A DNA stretch of 7,371 nucleotides from RGIG9115 sp045648165 (GTDB lineage Bacteria; Bacillota; Clostridia; UBA1381), in NCBI GenBank assembly GCA_045648165.1, contig JAZRNL010000018.1, positions 1 to 7,371 of the forward strand, given 5' to 3'. Positions within the stretch are counted from its first letter, which is position 1; each line of letters opens with the position of its first letter. The position numbers were made by a program, and so were the translations under genes. Positions 1 through 5,962 of this stretch are shown in pieces. The notes beneath the pieces were generated by a model. That model searched no databases and had not been told where the DNA came from. It was given only the letters and a program-made list of their open reading frames with translations.

Positions 1-199
1 TGAAGTAGCAGCAGAAGGCGATGTTACATACACAGACAATGATCAGATTGCTGAGTATGCAGCAGATGCAGTTGTAGCAGCAAACAAGCTTGGTATTCTT
101 ATAGGAAATGCAGACGGAAGCTTTGCTCCTAAGAGCAATGCAACAAGAGCACAGGCAGCAGCGCTGTTTGTAAGACTTCTTGGAGTACTTGAGAAATAA
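1..199 (+). CDS. C-terminal end of an S-layer homology (SLH) domain protein (partial)
   Basis: Only the last 65 residues are present; the frame is open from base 2 to the TAA at 197-199 and the start lies outside the window. The fragment is one SLH repeat: an aromatic/Asp opening (TYTDND), an Ala-rich helix, the GILIGNADGSFAPK turn, and NATRAQAAALFVRLL, which matches the family's TRAExA..L.RLL helix with Gln in place of Glu. SLH domains in Firmicutes bind pyruvylated secondary cell-wall polymers and anchor secreted proteins to the cell surface, so the full protein is probably a cell-wall or S-layer-associated protein. What its N-terminal part does cannot be seen. The SLH repeat is at the extreme C-terminus, and a bidirectional terminator follows at once, so this is the last gene of its transcript. 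Confidence 0.85.
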   Translation, partial: EVAAEGDVTYTDNDQIAEYAADAVVAANKLGILIGNADGSFAPKSNATRAQAAALFVRLLGVLEK

Positions 200-211
200 T
201 TAAAAAACAAA

Positions 212-245
212 AAAAATGGAGCTATGTAATCATAGCTCCATTTTT
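212..245. terminator. Bidirectional rho-independent terminator between convergent genes
   Basis: A perfect 10-bp stem (TGGAGCTATG at 217-226 and its complement at 231-240) closes on a TAAT loop. It is flanked by an A run at 211-216 and a T run at 241-245, so both strands give a hairpin followed by a U tract. It lies 12 nt after the SLH gene stop and just past the stop codon of the minus-strand membrane protein, so it can serve both. Confidence 0.9.
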
Positions 246-247
246 GT

Positions 248-646
248 TTAGTCGTCACAACCCGCTTCGCAGCTTACAAGGCAAGCTGTTGTTGTGAATA
301 TGAGAGACAAGAATGCAAGAAGCAGACCCGTTATAATAGCACCAATAATACTTGTTGCAGCGAAGCTGATACCTAAAAGGATTACAGCTACTAAAATAGC
401 ACCCAGTATACCCGCCAGCAAAACGGGCAGTATGGAGCAAGCGCATCCGCGACTGTCTCTGCCACGTGTAAAAAGAAGTATAGCCAGATACACTACAGCA
501 ACACCCAATACAACCCACAAAAATGCAGGTGTAACGGTAATAGCGGCGGTAATAGTAAGAAATGCCGTGATTATACCGATTATTAAGCTTGCTACTATAG
601 AAAGCAGAGTACAACTGCTTTTGCAATTACAACCAAAGTTTGACAT
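248..646 (-). CDS. Small cysteine-rich four-helix membrane protein, function unknown
   Basis: A 132-residue, strongly hydrophobic protein that I do not recognise as a named family. About four membrane segments are visible, at residues 14-38, 41-60, 71-94 and 97-119, with no signal-peptidase site. It has eight cysteines and all lie outside the helices: C6, C8 and C12 at the N-terminus, C68 and C70 in the loop between helices 2 and 3, and C122, C126 and C130 at the C-terminus. The middle loop also carries R61, R63 and R67, so by the positive-inside rule both ends and this loop, and therefore all the cysteines, should face the cytoplasm. The ATG at 646 is preferred because GGAGG at 655-659 lies 8 nt upstream; an in-frame GTG at 655 overlaps that ribosome binding site. 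The gene is divergent from the Rieske flavoprotein and convergent with the SLH gene. Coding is supported by the ribosome binding site, the flanking promoter and terminator, and the ordered hydrophobic pattern. Confidence 0.8.
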   Translation of the reverse strand: MSNFGCNCKSSCTLLSIVASLIIGIITAFLTITAAITVTPAFLWVVLGVAVVYLAILLFTRGRDSRGCACSILPVLLAGILGAILVAVILLGISFAATSIIGAIITGLLLAFLSLIFTTTACLVSCEAGCDD

Positions 647-666
647 ATTTTTCACCTCCCACTTTT

Positions 667-695
667 AGTATATGTTAAGATATAAAAAAAGTGAA
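667..695 (-). promoter_or_regulatory. Candidate promoter for the cysteine-rich membrane protein
   Basis: Read on the minus strand, TTCACT (695-690) and TATACT (672-667) are separated by 17 bp. The -10 is good and the -35 matches consensus at four of six positions. The predicted start near 660 would place the ribosome binding site at the very 5' end of the mRNA. The AT-rich context raises the chance of a false match. Confidence 0.4.
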
Positions 696-706
696 TATTA
701 TGAAAA

Positions 707-735
707 GACATTTTTACGGAGAAAGTTGGTATAAT
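707..735 (+). promoter_or_regulatory. Candidate extended -10 promoter for the Rieske flavoprotein
   Basis: A perfect TATAAT at 730-735 is preceded by TGG at 727-729, giving an extended -10 (TGnTATAAT). The -35 is poor (GACATT at 707-712, 17-bp spacing). The predicted start near 742 coincides with the ribosome binding site, so the leader would be only about 13 nt. Confidence 0.45.
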
Positions 736-754
736 AAAAACAGAGGTGAAAACA

Positions 755-2053
755 ATGAAATCTATATGGAACGAAAATATTCAAAAATTACAATTCAACT
801 CTCTTGAGGGTGATATAAAAACCGATGTTTTAATTATCGGTGGGGGAATGTGCGGAGTTTTATGTGCATATATGTTGAAGCAATCAGGAGTGGACTGTGT
901 ACTGGCAGAAGCAGACAGGATATGCGGCGGTATAACCAATGGAACAACTGCTAAAATAACATTTCAGCATGGTCTTATATATGATAAGATAATTAATAAG
1001 TACGGTGTTGAAAAAGCATCGGTTTATTATCATAGCCAGAAAGAGTCAACGGAAAAATTGCAAACCATTGCCCGTGATGGAGACTGCGATTATAATATGT
1101 GCAATTCTTTTGTATATTCTATAAATAACAGAAGCTTAATAGAAAAAGAGGTTGAAGCGCTTGGTAAAATCGGGTGCAATGCCGAATACAGTGAAACAAC
1201 AGAGCTGCCTTTCCCGGTTGCAGGAGCAGTTAAAGTAAGCAATCAGGGTAATTTCCATCCCTTAAAGCTTGCTTATACCTTGGCAAAGGATTTAAAGATA
1301 TATGAAAATACAAAGGTCATTGAACTGAAACCACATACTGCTATCACAAACAGAGGTACGATTGAAGCTTCAAAAATTATTGTGACGACGCATTTTCCGT
1401 TCATCAACAAGCACGGAGGATATTTTCTTAAAATGTATCAGCACAGGTCTTATGTTTTGGGGCTTAAGAATGTGCCAACTATTAAAGATATGTATGTGGA
1501 TGAAGCAAATGACGGGCTCTCTTTCAGGAAGCATAACGATATTTTACTGCTTGGGGGTGGAAGCCACCGCACAGGGAGCAAAGGCGGCAACTGGGCAGAG
1601 CTTGAAAGAGTGGCGAGAAAGTACTATCCGGGCTCAGCAGAGGTATCAAGATGGGCAACACAGGATTGTATGACTCTTGATTCAATTCCGTATATCGGGC
1701 AATATTCAAAATCAACGCCTGATTTGTATGTGGCAACGGGATTTAACAAATGGGGTATGTCGTCTTCTATGGTTTCTGCCATGATTTTGACGGAAATGAT
1801 ACAGGGAAGAAAAAGTGAGTATGCAGATGTTTATTCGCCCTCAAGGTCAGTATTTCATCCTCAGCTTGCATTAAATATGTTTGAATCGATAAAAGGGCTC
1901 ATTACTCCAACTGCCCCAAGGTGCCCTCATATGGGATGCGCACTTAAATATAACAGGCAGGAACATTCCTGGGACTGCCCCTGTCATGGTTCAAGATTTG
2001 AAGAAAACGGGAAGCTTATCAATAACCCCGCAACAGATGATAAAAGAGATTAA
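755..2053 (+). CDS. FAD-dependent oxidoreductase with C-terminal Rieske [2Fe-2S] domain (YhfW-like)
   Basis: A 432-residue two-domain redox protein, probably cytoplasmic, since no signal peptide is visible. Residues 24-34 form the dinucleotide-binding strand and loop (DVLIIGGGMCG) and E52 sits where an acidic residue binds the FAD ribose; this is the DAO/glycine-oxidase-type fold. The C-terminal 45 residues hold a Rieske cluster motif: C390-x-H392 and C408-x-x-H411, separated by 15 residues. C395 and C410 are also present, at the positions that form a disulfide in bc1-type Rieske proteins (CPHMGC and CPCHGS). The same arrangement occurs in Bacillus subtilis YhfW, which is somewhat longer; substrate and electron partner are unknown. 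The ATG at 755 follows AGAGG (742-746) by 8 nt, and an in-frame GTG at 746 overlaps that site. The gene is monocistronic, with its own upstream promoter signal and a strong terminator beginning inside its stop codon. Confidence 0.88.
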   Translation: MKSIWNENIQKLQFNSLEGDIKTDVLIIGGGMCGVLCAYMLKQSGVDCVLAEADRICGGITNGTTAKITFQHGLIYDKIINKYGVEKASVYYHSQKESTEKLQTIARDGDCDYNMCNSFVYSINNRSLIEKEVEALGKIGCNAEYSETTELPFPVAGAVKVSNQGNFHPLKLAYTLAKDLKIYENTKVIELKPHTAITNRGTIEASKIIVTTHFPFINKHGGYFLKMYQHRSYVLGLKNVPTIKDMYVDEANDGLSFRKHNDILLLGGGSHRTGSKGGNWAELERVARKYYPGSAEVSRWATQDCMTLDSIPYIGQYSKSTPDLYVATGFNKWGMSSSMVSAMILTEMIQGRKSEYADVYSPSRSVFHPQLALNMFESIKGLITPTAPRCPHMGCALKYNRQEHSWDCPCHGSRFEENGKLINNPATDDKRD

Positions 2054-2100
2054 ATTAACAAATCCCCTCAGAAATTTATTCTAAGGGGATTTGTTAATTT
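2052..2100. terminator. Strong bidirectional terminator shared by the Rieske flavoprotein gene and upp
   Basis: A perfect 17-bp inverted repeat (2052-2068 with 2084-2100, containing AATCCCCT and AGGGGATT) closes on a 15-nt loop. The left arm includes bases of the plus-strand TAA (2051-2053) and the right arm bases of the minus-strand stop (2099-2101). T-rich stretches follow in both directions, though neither is an uninterrupted run. The 45 bp between the two stop codons is therefore nearly all terminator. Confidence 0.88.
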
Positions 2101-2728
2101 ATTTTGTTCCGAAAATTCTGTCACCTGCGTCACCAAGGCCGGGCACGATATAACATTTTTCGTTAAGGCCTTTGTCGACGTTTGCGCAGTAGATTTCCAC
2201 ATCGGGATGTTCTTTTGAAAGGGCTTCAATTCCTTCCGGTGCTGCAATCATACAAAGGAATTTAATCTGTTTTCCTCCGTAAGATTTAATCTGACGAATT
2301 GCATCAATAGCAGATCCGCCTGTTGCAAGCATTGGGTCAACAACAACTATAAGTCTTTTGTCGATGTCGGGAGGAAGCTTGCAGTAGTATTCCTGTGGCT
2401 GCATTGTTTCCTCGTCACGGTACATTCCTATATGACCTACTTTGGCAGTGGGCACGAGATTGAGAAGTCCGTTTACCATTCCCAGACCTGCGCGAAGGAT
2501 AGGTACAACCGCAAGGTCCTTCCCTTTAATCATTTTCTGAACAGTTTTTTGAATGGGAGTTTCTATTTCCACATCCTCAAGAGGAAGGTCGCGAAGTGCT
2601 TCGAAGCACATCAGCATTGTGATTTCTTCCACAAGCTCACGAAATTCCTTGTTCGTGGTTGAGGTCTGTCTAAGTATAGTAGTTTTATGCTGAATAAGAG
2701 GGTGGTCAAAAATTACAACGTTACTCAT
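2099..2728 (-). CDS. upp: Uracil phosphoribosyltransferase
   Basis: A cytoplasmic pyrimidine-salvage enzyme that joins uracil and PRPP to give UMP and pyrophosphate. At 209 residues it has the usual bacterial UPRT length. The family marks are all visible: R79-A-G-L-G-M84, the PRPP-binding loop DPMLATGGS at residues 131-139, and the C-terminal uracil-binding segment PGLGDAGDRIFGTK at 196-209. It is the second gene of an operon with the uracil permease uraA, whose stop codon lies 10 nt upstream of the upp start. The upp ribosome binding site (AAAGGAG, complement of 2734-2740) overlaps the uraA stop codon (2741-2739), which favours translational coupling. Transport and phosphoribosylation together trap uracil in the cell as UMP. 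No promoter is evident between the two genes. Confidence 0.98.
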   Translation of the reverse strand: MSNVVIFDHPLIQHKTTILRQTSTTNKEFRELVEEITMLMCFEALRDLPLEDVEIETPIQKTVQKMIKGKDLAVVPILRAGLGMVNGLLNLVPTAKVGHIGMYRDEETMQPQEYYCKLPPDIDKRLIVVVDPMLATGGSAIDAIRQIKSYGGKQIKFLCMIAAPEGIEALSKEHPDVEIYCANVDKGLNEKCYIVPGLGDAGDRIFGTK

Positions 2729-2738
2729 AGTTTCTCCT

Positions 2739-4085
2739 TTATTGTTCCACGTCGGGTGCTTTTGATACTATAATGTTTATTATAATACCAAATATAAGAG
2801 CACATGCAACAGATGTAAGCTTAATAGCTCCAATCTGAAGAGCCATACCTCCGATACCTGTAATAAGAATTACAGATGCAACAAAGAGGTTTTTGTTGTT
2901 GTTAAGATCAACATTCTGGAGCATCTTAAGACCGGAAACCGCTATGAAGCCGTAAAGTGTTATACAAACACCGCCCATAACGCAAGCAGGGATTGTAGCA
3001 AGGAATGTAACAAACGGAGCTACGAAAGAAGCGATAATTGCGATAATAGCAGTAGTAAGAATTGTAACGATTGAAGCGTTCTTTGTAATAGCCACACAAC
3101 CAACTGATTCGCCGTATGTTGTGTTGGGGCAGCCGCCGAAGAGTGCGCCCACAACAGAACCGATACCGTCACCGAGGAGTGTTCTGTGGAGACCGGGTTC
3201 TTCAAGAAGGTCATTTTCTATAATAGAAGAAAGGTTTTTGTGGTCTGCTATATGCTCTGCAAAAACAACGAATGCAACAGGTGTGTATGCAACTGCGATT
3301 GTTGCTATATACTGTGCATCAATTTCTCCCATTCCCTTTAAAGCTTTAAGGAATGTAAAGTCGGGGAGCCACTGCATATTGTTGAACACATTGAAGTCGA
3401 TAACCAAAAGTGCTTCATTACCGGTTTTAAGACCTATAAGGGTAAAGATTGTAGCTACTAAGTAACCTGCGAGAATACCGATTATGAAGGGGATAAGCTT
3501 TAATGTTTTTTTACCATATACGGAGCAAAGAACAACTACAAGAATTGTTACAAGTCCGCAGATGAGACCTACCCAACCGTGTGTATTCATAACAAAAACG
3601 GAGTTTGCAGCGTCAAATTCAGCAAATTTCAAAATGTCGCCAACTGCATTTCCTGCAAGTGAAAGGCCAATAATCGCAACCGTGGGTCCGATTACAACGG
3701 CGGGCATGAGTTTGCTTATCCAGTTAACACCTGCAAGCTTTACAATAATTGCAAGAATTACATAAACAAGACCTGCAAATGCCGCACCCATTAATAAGCC
3801 GAGATATCCGGCTTCAACAGTGGCAGCGCCGGCGAAAGCTGCGAACATAGAGCCGATGAAGGCAAAAGATGAACCAAGAAAAACAGGGCTCTTGAACTTT
3901 GTGAAAAGAAGATAGATTATAGTTCCTGCGCCTGCACCAAAGAGCGCTGCAGACTGTGACATACCGTTGCCGATTATTGAAGGAACGGCAATTGTTGCAG
4001 CCAGAATTGCAAGCAATTGCTGGAATGCAAAGATAAGGATTTGTCCAAATTTTGGTTTGTCGTTTACATCGTAGATTAATTTCAT
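2739..4085 (-). CDS. uraA: Uracil permease, NCS2 family (UraA/PyrP type)
   Basis: A 448-residue polytopic inner-membrane protein of the nucleobase:cation symporter-2 family, importing uracil with protons. It has the long hydrophobic pattern expected for the 14-segment UraA fold. The conserved acidic-His element AEHIADH falls at residues 276-282 (E277, H278), and the family signature GGCPNTTYGESVG at 317-329 matches the GGxPNTTYxEN.G motif, including the second conserved Glu (E326). The ATG at 4085 follows GGAGG (4098-4094 on the minus strand) by 8 nt. It is first in a two-gene operon with upp, which fixes uracil as the likely substrate rather than xanthine or uric acid. The leader is only about 40 nt, so PyrR attenuation of the pyrP type is not supported here. 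Confidence 0.96.
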   Translation of the reverse strand: MKLIYDVNDKPKFGQILIFAFQQLLAILAATIAVPSIIGNGMSQSAALFGAGAGTIIYLLFTKFKSPVFLGSSFAFIGSMFAAFAGAATVEAGYLGLLMGAAFAGLVYVILAIIVKLAGVNWISKLMPAVVIGPTVAIIGLSLAGNAVGDILKFAEFDAANSVFVMNTHGWVGLICGLVTILVVVLCSVYGKKTLKLIPFIIGILAGYLVATIFTLIGLKTGNEALLVIDFNVFNNMQWLPDFTFLKALKGMGEIDAQYIATIAVAYTPVAFVVFAEHIADHKNLSSIIENDLLEEPGLHRTLLGDGIGSVVGALFGGCPNTTYGESVGCVAITKNASIVTILTTAIIAIIASFVAPFVTFLATIPACVMGGVCITLYGFIAVSGLKMLQNVDLNNNKNLFVASVILITGIGGMALQIGAIKLTSVACALIFGIIINIIVSKAPDVEQ

Positions 4086-4132
4086 TTTAAATACCTCCGT
4101 TTTTTGATATATTTCGACAAATTACTATATAT

Positions 4133-4161
4133 AATATACACAAATTTTTGGCATTTGTCAA
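4133..4161 (-). promoter_or_regulatory. Promoter of the uraA-upp operon
   Basis: On the minus strand a perfect -35 TTGACA (4161-4156) and a -10 TATATT (4138-4133) are separated by exactly 17 bp. Transcription would start near 4126, leaving a leader of about 40 nt that contains the GGAGG site and no hairpin I can see. Confidence 0.8.
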
Positions 4162-4191
4162 TGTTTTTTTTAATACAAATATATGTATAAT

Positions 4192-4295
4192 TTAAAATAA
4201 TCCGGATAAAATAGTCTTGTAAATTTCAAATTTACATTATACCTTCCCTTTAACTGAAACAAGAGCATTCTTCGGATGCTCTTGTTTCTTTTTTT
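4192..4295 (+). ncRNA. Candidate small RNA ending in an orphan terminator
   Basis: This stretch has no plus-strand gene, yet it ends in a strong plus-strand terminator at 4256-4295. A TATAAT at 4186-4191 could be a -10 box, but no convincing -35 is present. The predicted transcript of about 100 nt would hold a short hairpin (GTAAATTT at 4219-4226, complement at 4228-4235), then an unpaired C-rich stretch (ACCTTCCCTT, 4241-4250), then the terminator hairpin. C-rich single-stranded motifs next to hairpins are typical of Firmicutes small RNAs that block ribosome binding sites. This is an inference from layout; the terminator may simply insulate the next gene. Confidence 0.3.
4256..4295 (+). terminator. 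Rho-independent terminator with no upstream plus-strand gene
   Basis: A 13-bp perfect stem (4256-4268 with 4276-4288, core AAGAGCAT/ATGCTCTT) is followed by seven T at 4289-4295. With one bulged T the tip can re-pair as C-UUCG-G, a very stable tetraloop. It works on the plus strand only, since the other side lacks a T run. It stands 1 bp before the -35 box of the next gene. Confidence 0.85.
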
Positions 4296-4296
4296 A

Positions 4297-4325
4297 TTGA
4301 CAATATATATTAAAAGATGTATAAT
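4297..4325 (+). promoter_or_regulatory. Perfect consensus promoter of the ArsB/SLC13-type permease gene
   Basis: TTGACA at 4297-4302 and TATAAT at 4320-4325 are separated by 17 bp, an exact match to the housekeeping consensus. Transcription would start near 4332 with a leader of about 22 nt holding AAAGGA at 4340-4345. Confidence 0.88.
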
Positions 4326-4353
4326 TCCTATAGTAACTGAAAGGAAATAACAT

Positions 4354-5448
4354 ATGAAAAGCTTTATAAAAAAAGAACCCACATTTGTGATTGCGGGAAT
4401 TTGTGCAGTTATATCGTGTTTTTTTGTACTTCCGGATGCCCGGTACATAAGTTATATTGATTTCCGGGTGCTTGTACTTTTATTTTGCCTTATGTCTGCA
4501 GTTTCCGGAATTCAGAAAAGCGGATTTTTTGAAACTTTGTCAGAAACCTTGCTTTCGGGGGTTAAAAACACGAGGAGTATATCCGTCATACTTGTACTTC
4601 TTACATTTTTTTCCTCTATGCTGATTACAAACGATGTTGCTCTTATAACGCTTGTGCCATTTGCAGTGACGGTACTTTCAGGCGCAGGCTCACGGGGGCT
4701 TATAATAAAAACCGCGGTGTTGCAGACGGTGGCCGCAAATCTCGGGAGTATGTTAACTCCTGTAGGCAATCCGCAGAACTTGTTTTTGTATTCTGCTTAT
4801 AATCTTGAAATGGGAGAGTTCCTCGGATGCATTTTGCCCTATGGCTTTTTAAGCCTTGTGTTCGTTACGGTTTTTGCCCTTGCGGGTAGGCACACAGATG
4901 TTAAGCCATCCGCAAAATCCGGCTCCCCTGTTGACAAAAAGCGGCTTTTGGTGTATACACTTTTATTTTTCCTCAGTATTCTCACAGTTCTCAGATTTGT
5001 GCATTATGGCATCACTGCGGCAGTGACGGTAGTTGTGCTTTTGATAATTGACAGAGAAATAATTTTAAAAACAGACTATTGTTTGCTTTTAACCTTTGTG
5101 TTTTTCTTTGTGTTCTCGGGAAATCTTGGCAGAATACCTGCTATAAGTCGCTTTTTGGAAGGTCTTCTTTCCGGAAACACAGTGCTCGCAGCAGTTTTAA
5201 CCAGCCAGATTATAAGCAATGTTCCTGCCGCGGCGCTTCTTGCTCCTTTTACTCAAAACTGGCAAGGGCTTCTTGCAGGTGTTAATATAGGAGGCCTTGG
5301 AACTCCCGTTGCATCCCTTGCGAGCCTTATATCGCTTAAGCTTTATATGGGAAGCGAAGGAAGCAGGGTGGGTAAGTATCTGGCGGTGTTCACGTTATAC
5401 AATATAGCAGGGCTTGTTCTTCTGCTACTTCTCAATTGCCTCATTTAA
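4354..5448 (+). CDS. ArsB/CitM/SLC13-type ion permease, substrate unknown
   Basis: A 364-residue polytopic membrane protein of the ion-transporter (IT) superfamily. It shows the expected two-fold pseudo-repeat. The first half carries SSMLITNDVALITLVPF (88-103) and NLGSMLTPVGNPQNLF (129-144). The second half carries SQIISNVPAAALLAPF (284-299) and NIGGLGTPVASLASLIS (311-327). These are the paired re-entrant substrate-site loops with their TND/SNV and GNP/GGLGTP elements. A charged cytoplasmic loop at about 178-197 divides the halves. It is shorter than typical ArsB or CitM proteins (over 400 residues), mostly by a short N-terminus. The family handles citrate, dicarboxylates, sulfate, arsenite or Na+/H+; nothing here decides between them, and no arsR or arsC lies nearby. 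The ATG at 4354 follows AAAGGA (4340-4345) by 8 nt. It is transcribed alone. Confidence 0.85.
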   Translation: MKSFIKKEPTFVIAGICAVISCFFVLPDARYISYIDFRVLVLLFCLMSAVSGIQKSGFFETLSETLLSGVKNTRSISVILVLLTFFSSMLITNDVALITLVPFAVTVLSGAGSRGLIIKTAVLQTVAANLGSMLTPVGNPQNLFLYSAYNLEMGEFLGCILPYGFLSLVFVTVFALAGRHTDVKPSAKSGSPVDKKRLLVYTLLFFLSILTVLRFVHYGITAAVTVVVLLIIDREIILKTDYCLLLTFVFFFVFSGNLGRIPAISRFLEGLLSGNTVLAAVLTSQIISNVPAAALLAPFTQNWQGLLAGVNIGGLGTPVASLASLISLKLYMGSEGSRVGKYLAVFTLYNIAGLVLLLLLNCLI

Positions 5449-5475
5449 AAGTGCAATTTATACTAAAATGAGGCA
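5437..5475. repeat. Inverted repeat spanning the 3' end of the permease gene
   Basis: TGCCTCATTT at 5437-5446 pairs perfectly with AAATGAGGCA at 5466-5475 around a 19-nt loop. The left arm includes the last codons and the first base of the stop codon. No T run follows on either strand, so it is not a canonical intrinsic terminator; it may be a weak terminator or a 3'-end stabiliser. No better terminator is visible before the rpsT promoter. Confidence 0.6.
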
Positions 5476-5532
5476 CTAAAATTAAAATAATATGGTAAAA
5501 GACTAAAAAATTCGCCAAAGAAAAATTAGTTC

Positions 5533-5561
5533 TTGCAATTTTAAAAAAAGTATGCTATAAT
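5533..5561 (+). promoter_or_regulatory. Promoter of rpsT
   Basis: TTGCAA at 5533-5538 and TATAAT at 5556-5561 are 17 bp apart, and TGC at 5553-5555 makes an extended -10. Transcription would start near 5568, giving a leader of about 34 nt ending in GGAGGTGG. This strength suits a ribosomal protein gene. Confidence 0.85.
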
Positions 5562-5601
5562 GATACGGTATTAGAATTTTAGTATTTCGGAGGTGGATTT
5601 A

Positions 5602-5865
5602 ATGCCAAACATCAAGTCAGCAAAAAAGCGTGTTAAGGTTATTGAAAAGAAAACTCTTATCAATATGCAGCACAAAACAGCTTTGAAAACAGCAGTTAAG
5701 AAATTTGAAGCTGCTGCAGAAGCAGGAAATGCAGACGAAGCAAAGGTACTTTTTAATGCGGCAGTTAAGAAGATTGACCAGTGTGCAACTAAAGGTCTTC
5801 TTCATCAGAACAAAGCTGCAAGAAAGAAGTCACAGCTCGCACTTAAGCTTGCAAAGCTTGGTTAA
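5602..5865 (+). CDS. rpsT: 30S ribosomal protein bS20
   Basis: An 87-residue Lys/Ala-rich protein that binds 16S rRNA at the bottom of the small subunit. It opens with MPNIKSAKKRVKV, the near-invariant bS20 start, and continues as the three long basic helices typical of the family, with the conserved GLLHQNKAARKKSQL near residues 64-78. The ATG at 5602 gives the normal family length and N-terminus. An in-frame GTG at 5593 lies inside the ribosome binding site GGAGGTGG (5589-5596) and would add three residues not found in the family. It has its own promoter and terminator and appears monocistronic. Autogenous control is known for this gene in enterobacteria, but nothing in this short leader lets me claim it here. 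Confidence 0.98.
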   Translation: MPNIKSAKKRVKVIEKKTLINMQHKTALKTAVKKFEAAAEAGNADEAKVLFNAAVKKIDQCATKGLLHQNKAARKKSQLALKLAKLG

Positions 5866-5911
5866 GTACAAATCAAAGAAGTTCTCAAAAGAGAACTTCT
5901 TTTTTTGTACT
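5865..5911 (+). terminator. Rho-independent terminator of rpsT
   Basis: A perfect 12-bp stem (5875-5886 with 5891-5902, GAAGTTCTC/GAGAACTTC) closes on AAAA, with a run of seven T at 5900-5906. A second outer pairing (AGTACAAA at 5865-5872 with TTTGTACT at 5904-5911) can extend it to the stop codon. Confidence 0.92.
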
Positions 5912-5933
5912 GTTTATGGGACACCTGATTTTG

Positions 5934-5939
5934 TATAAT
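5934..5939 (+). promoter_or_regulatory. Candidate -10 box for the HIRAN gene
   Basis: A perfect TATAAT sits 23 nt before the ATG, just after the rpsT terminator. The -35 at 17-bp spacing (TGTTTA, 5911-5916) is poor. The predicted start near 5946 would leave a leader of about 17 nt. Some promoter is needed here because the upstream terminator is strong. Confidence 0.4.
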
Positions 5940-5962
5940 GCAAATAGAGGAAGGTGTTTTAT

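Noticed and set aside
255..668. Overlapping open frames on both strands inside the small membrane protein gene (such as + 294-668 and a second minus frame 255-626)
   Set aside because: They lack a ribosome binding site, and one has an aromatic/Cys-heavy composition typical of an out-of-frame reading. The hydrophobic frame with GGAGG and a clear helix pattern is the real gene.
4086..4130. PyrR-type attenuator or riboswitch upstream of uraA
   Set aside because: The predicted leader is about 40 nt and holds no hairpin, no terminator and no room for an antiterminator.
4170..4448. Minus-strand open frame crossing the promoter and start of the permease gene
   Set aside because: It runs through a perfect plus-strand promoter and terminator, has no ribosome binding site and no recognisable motif.
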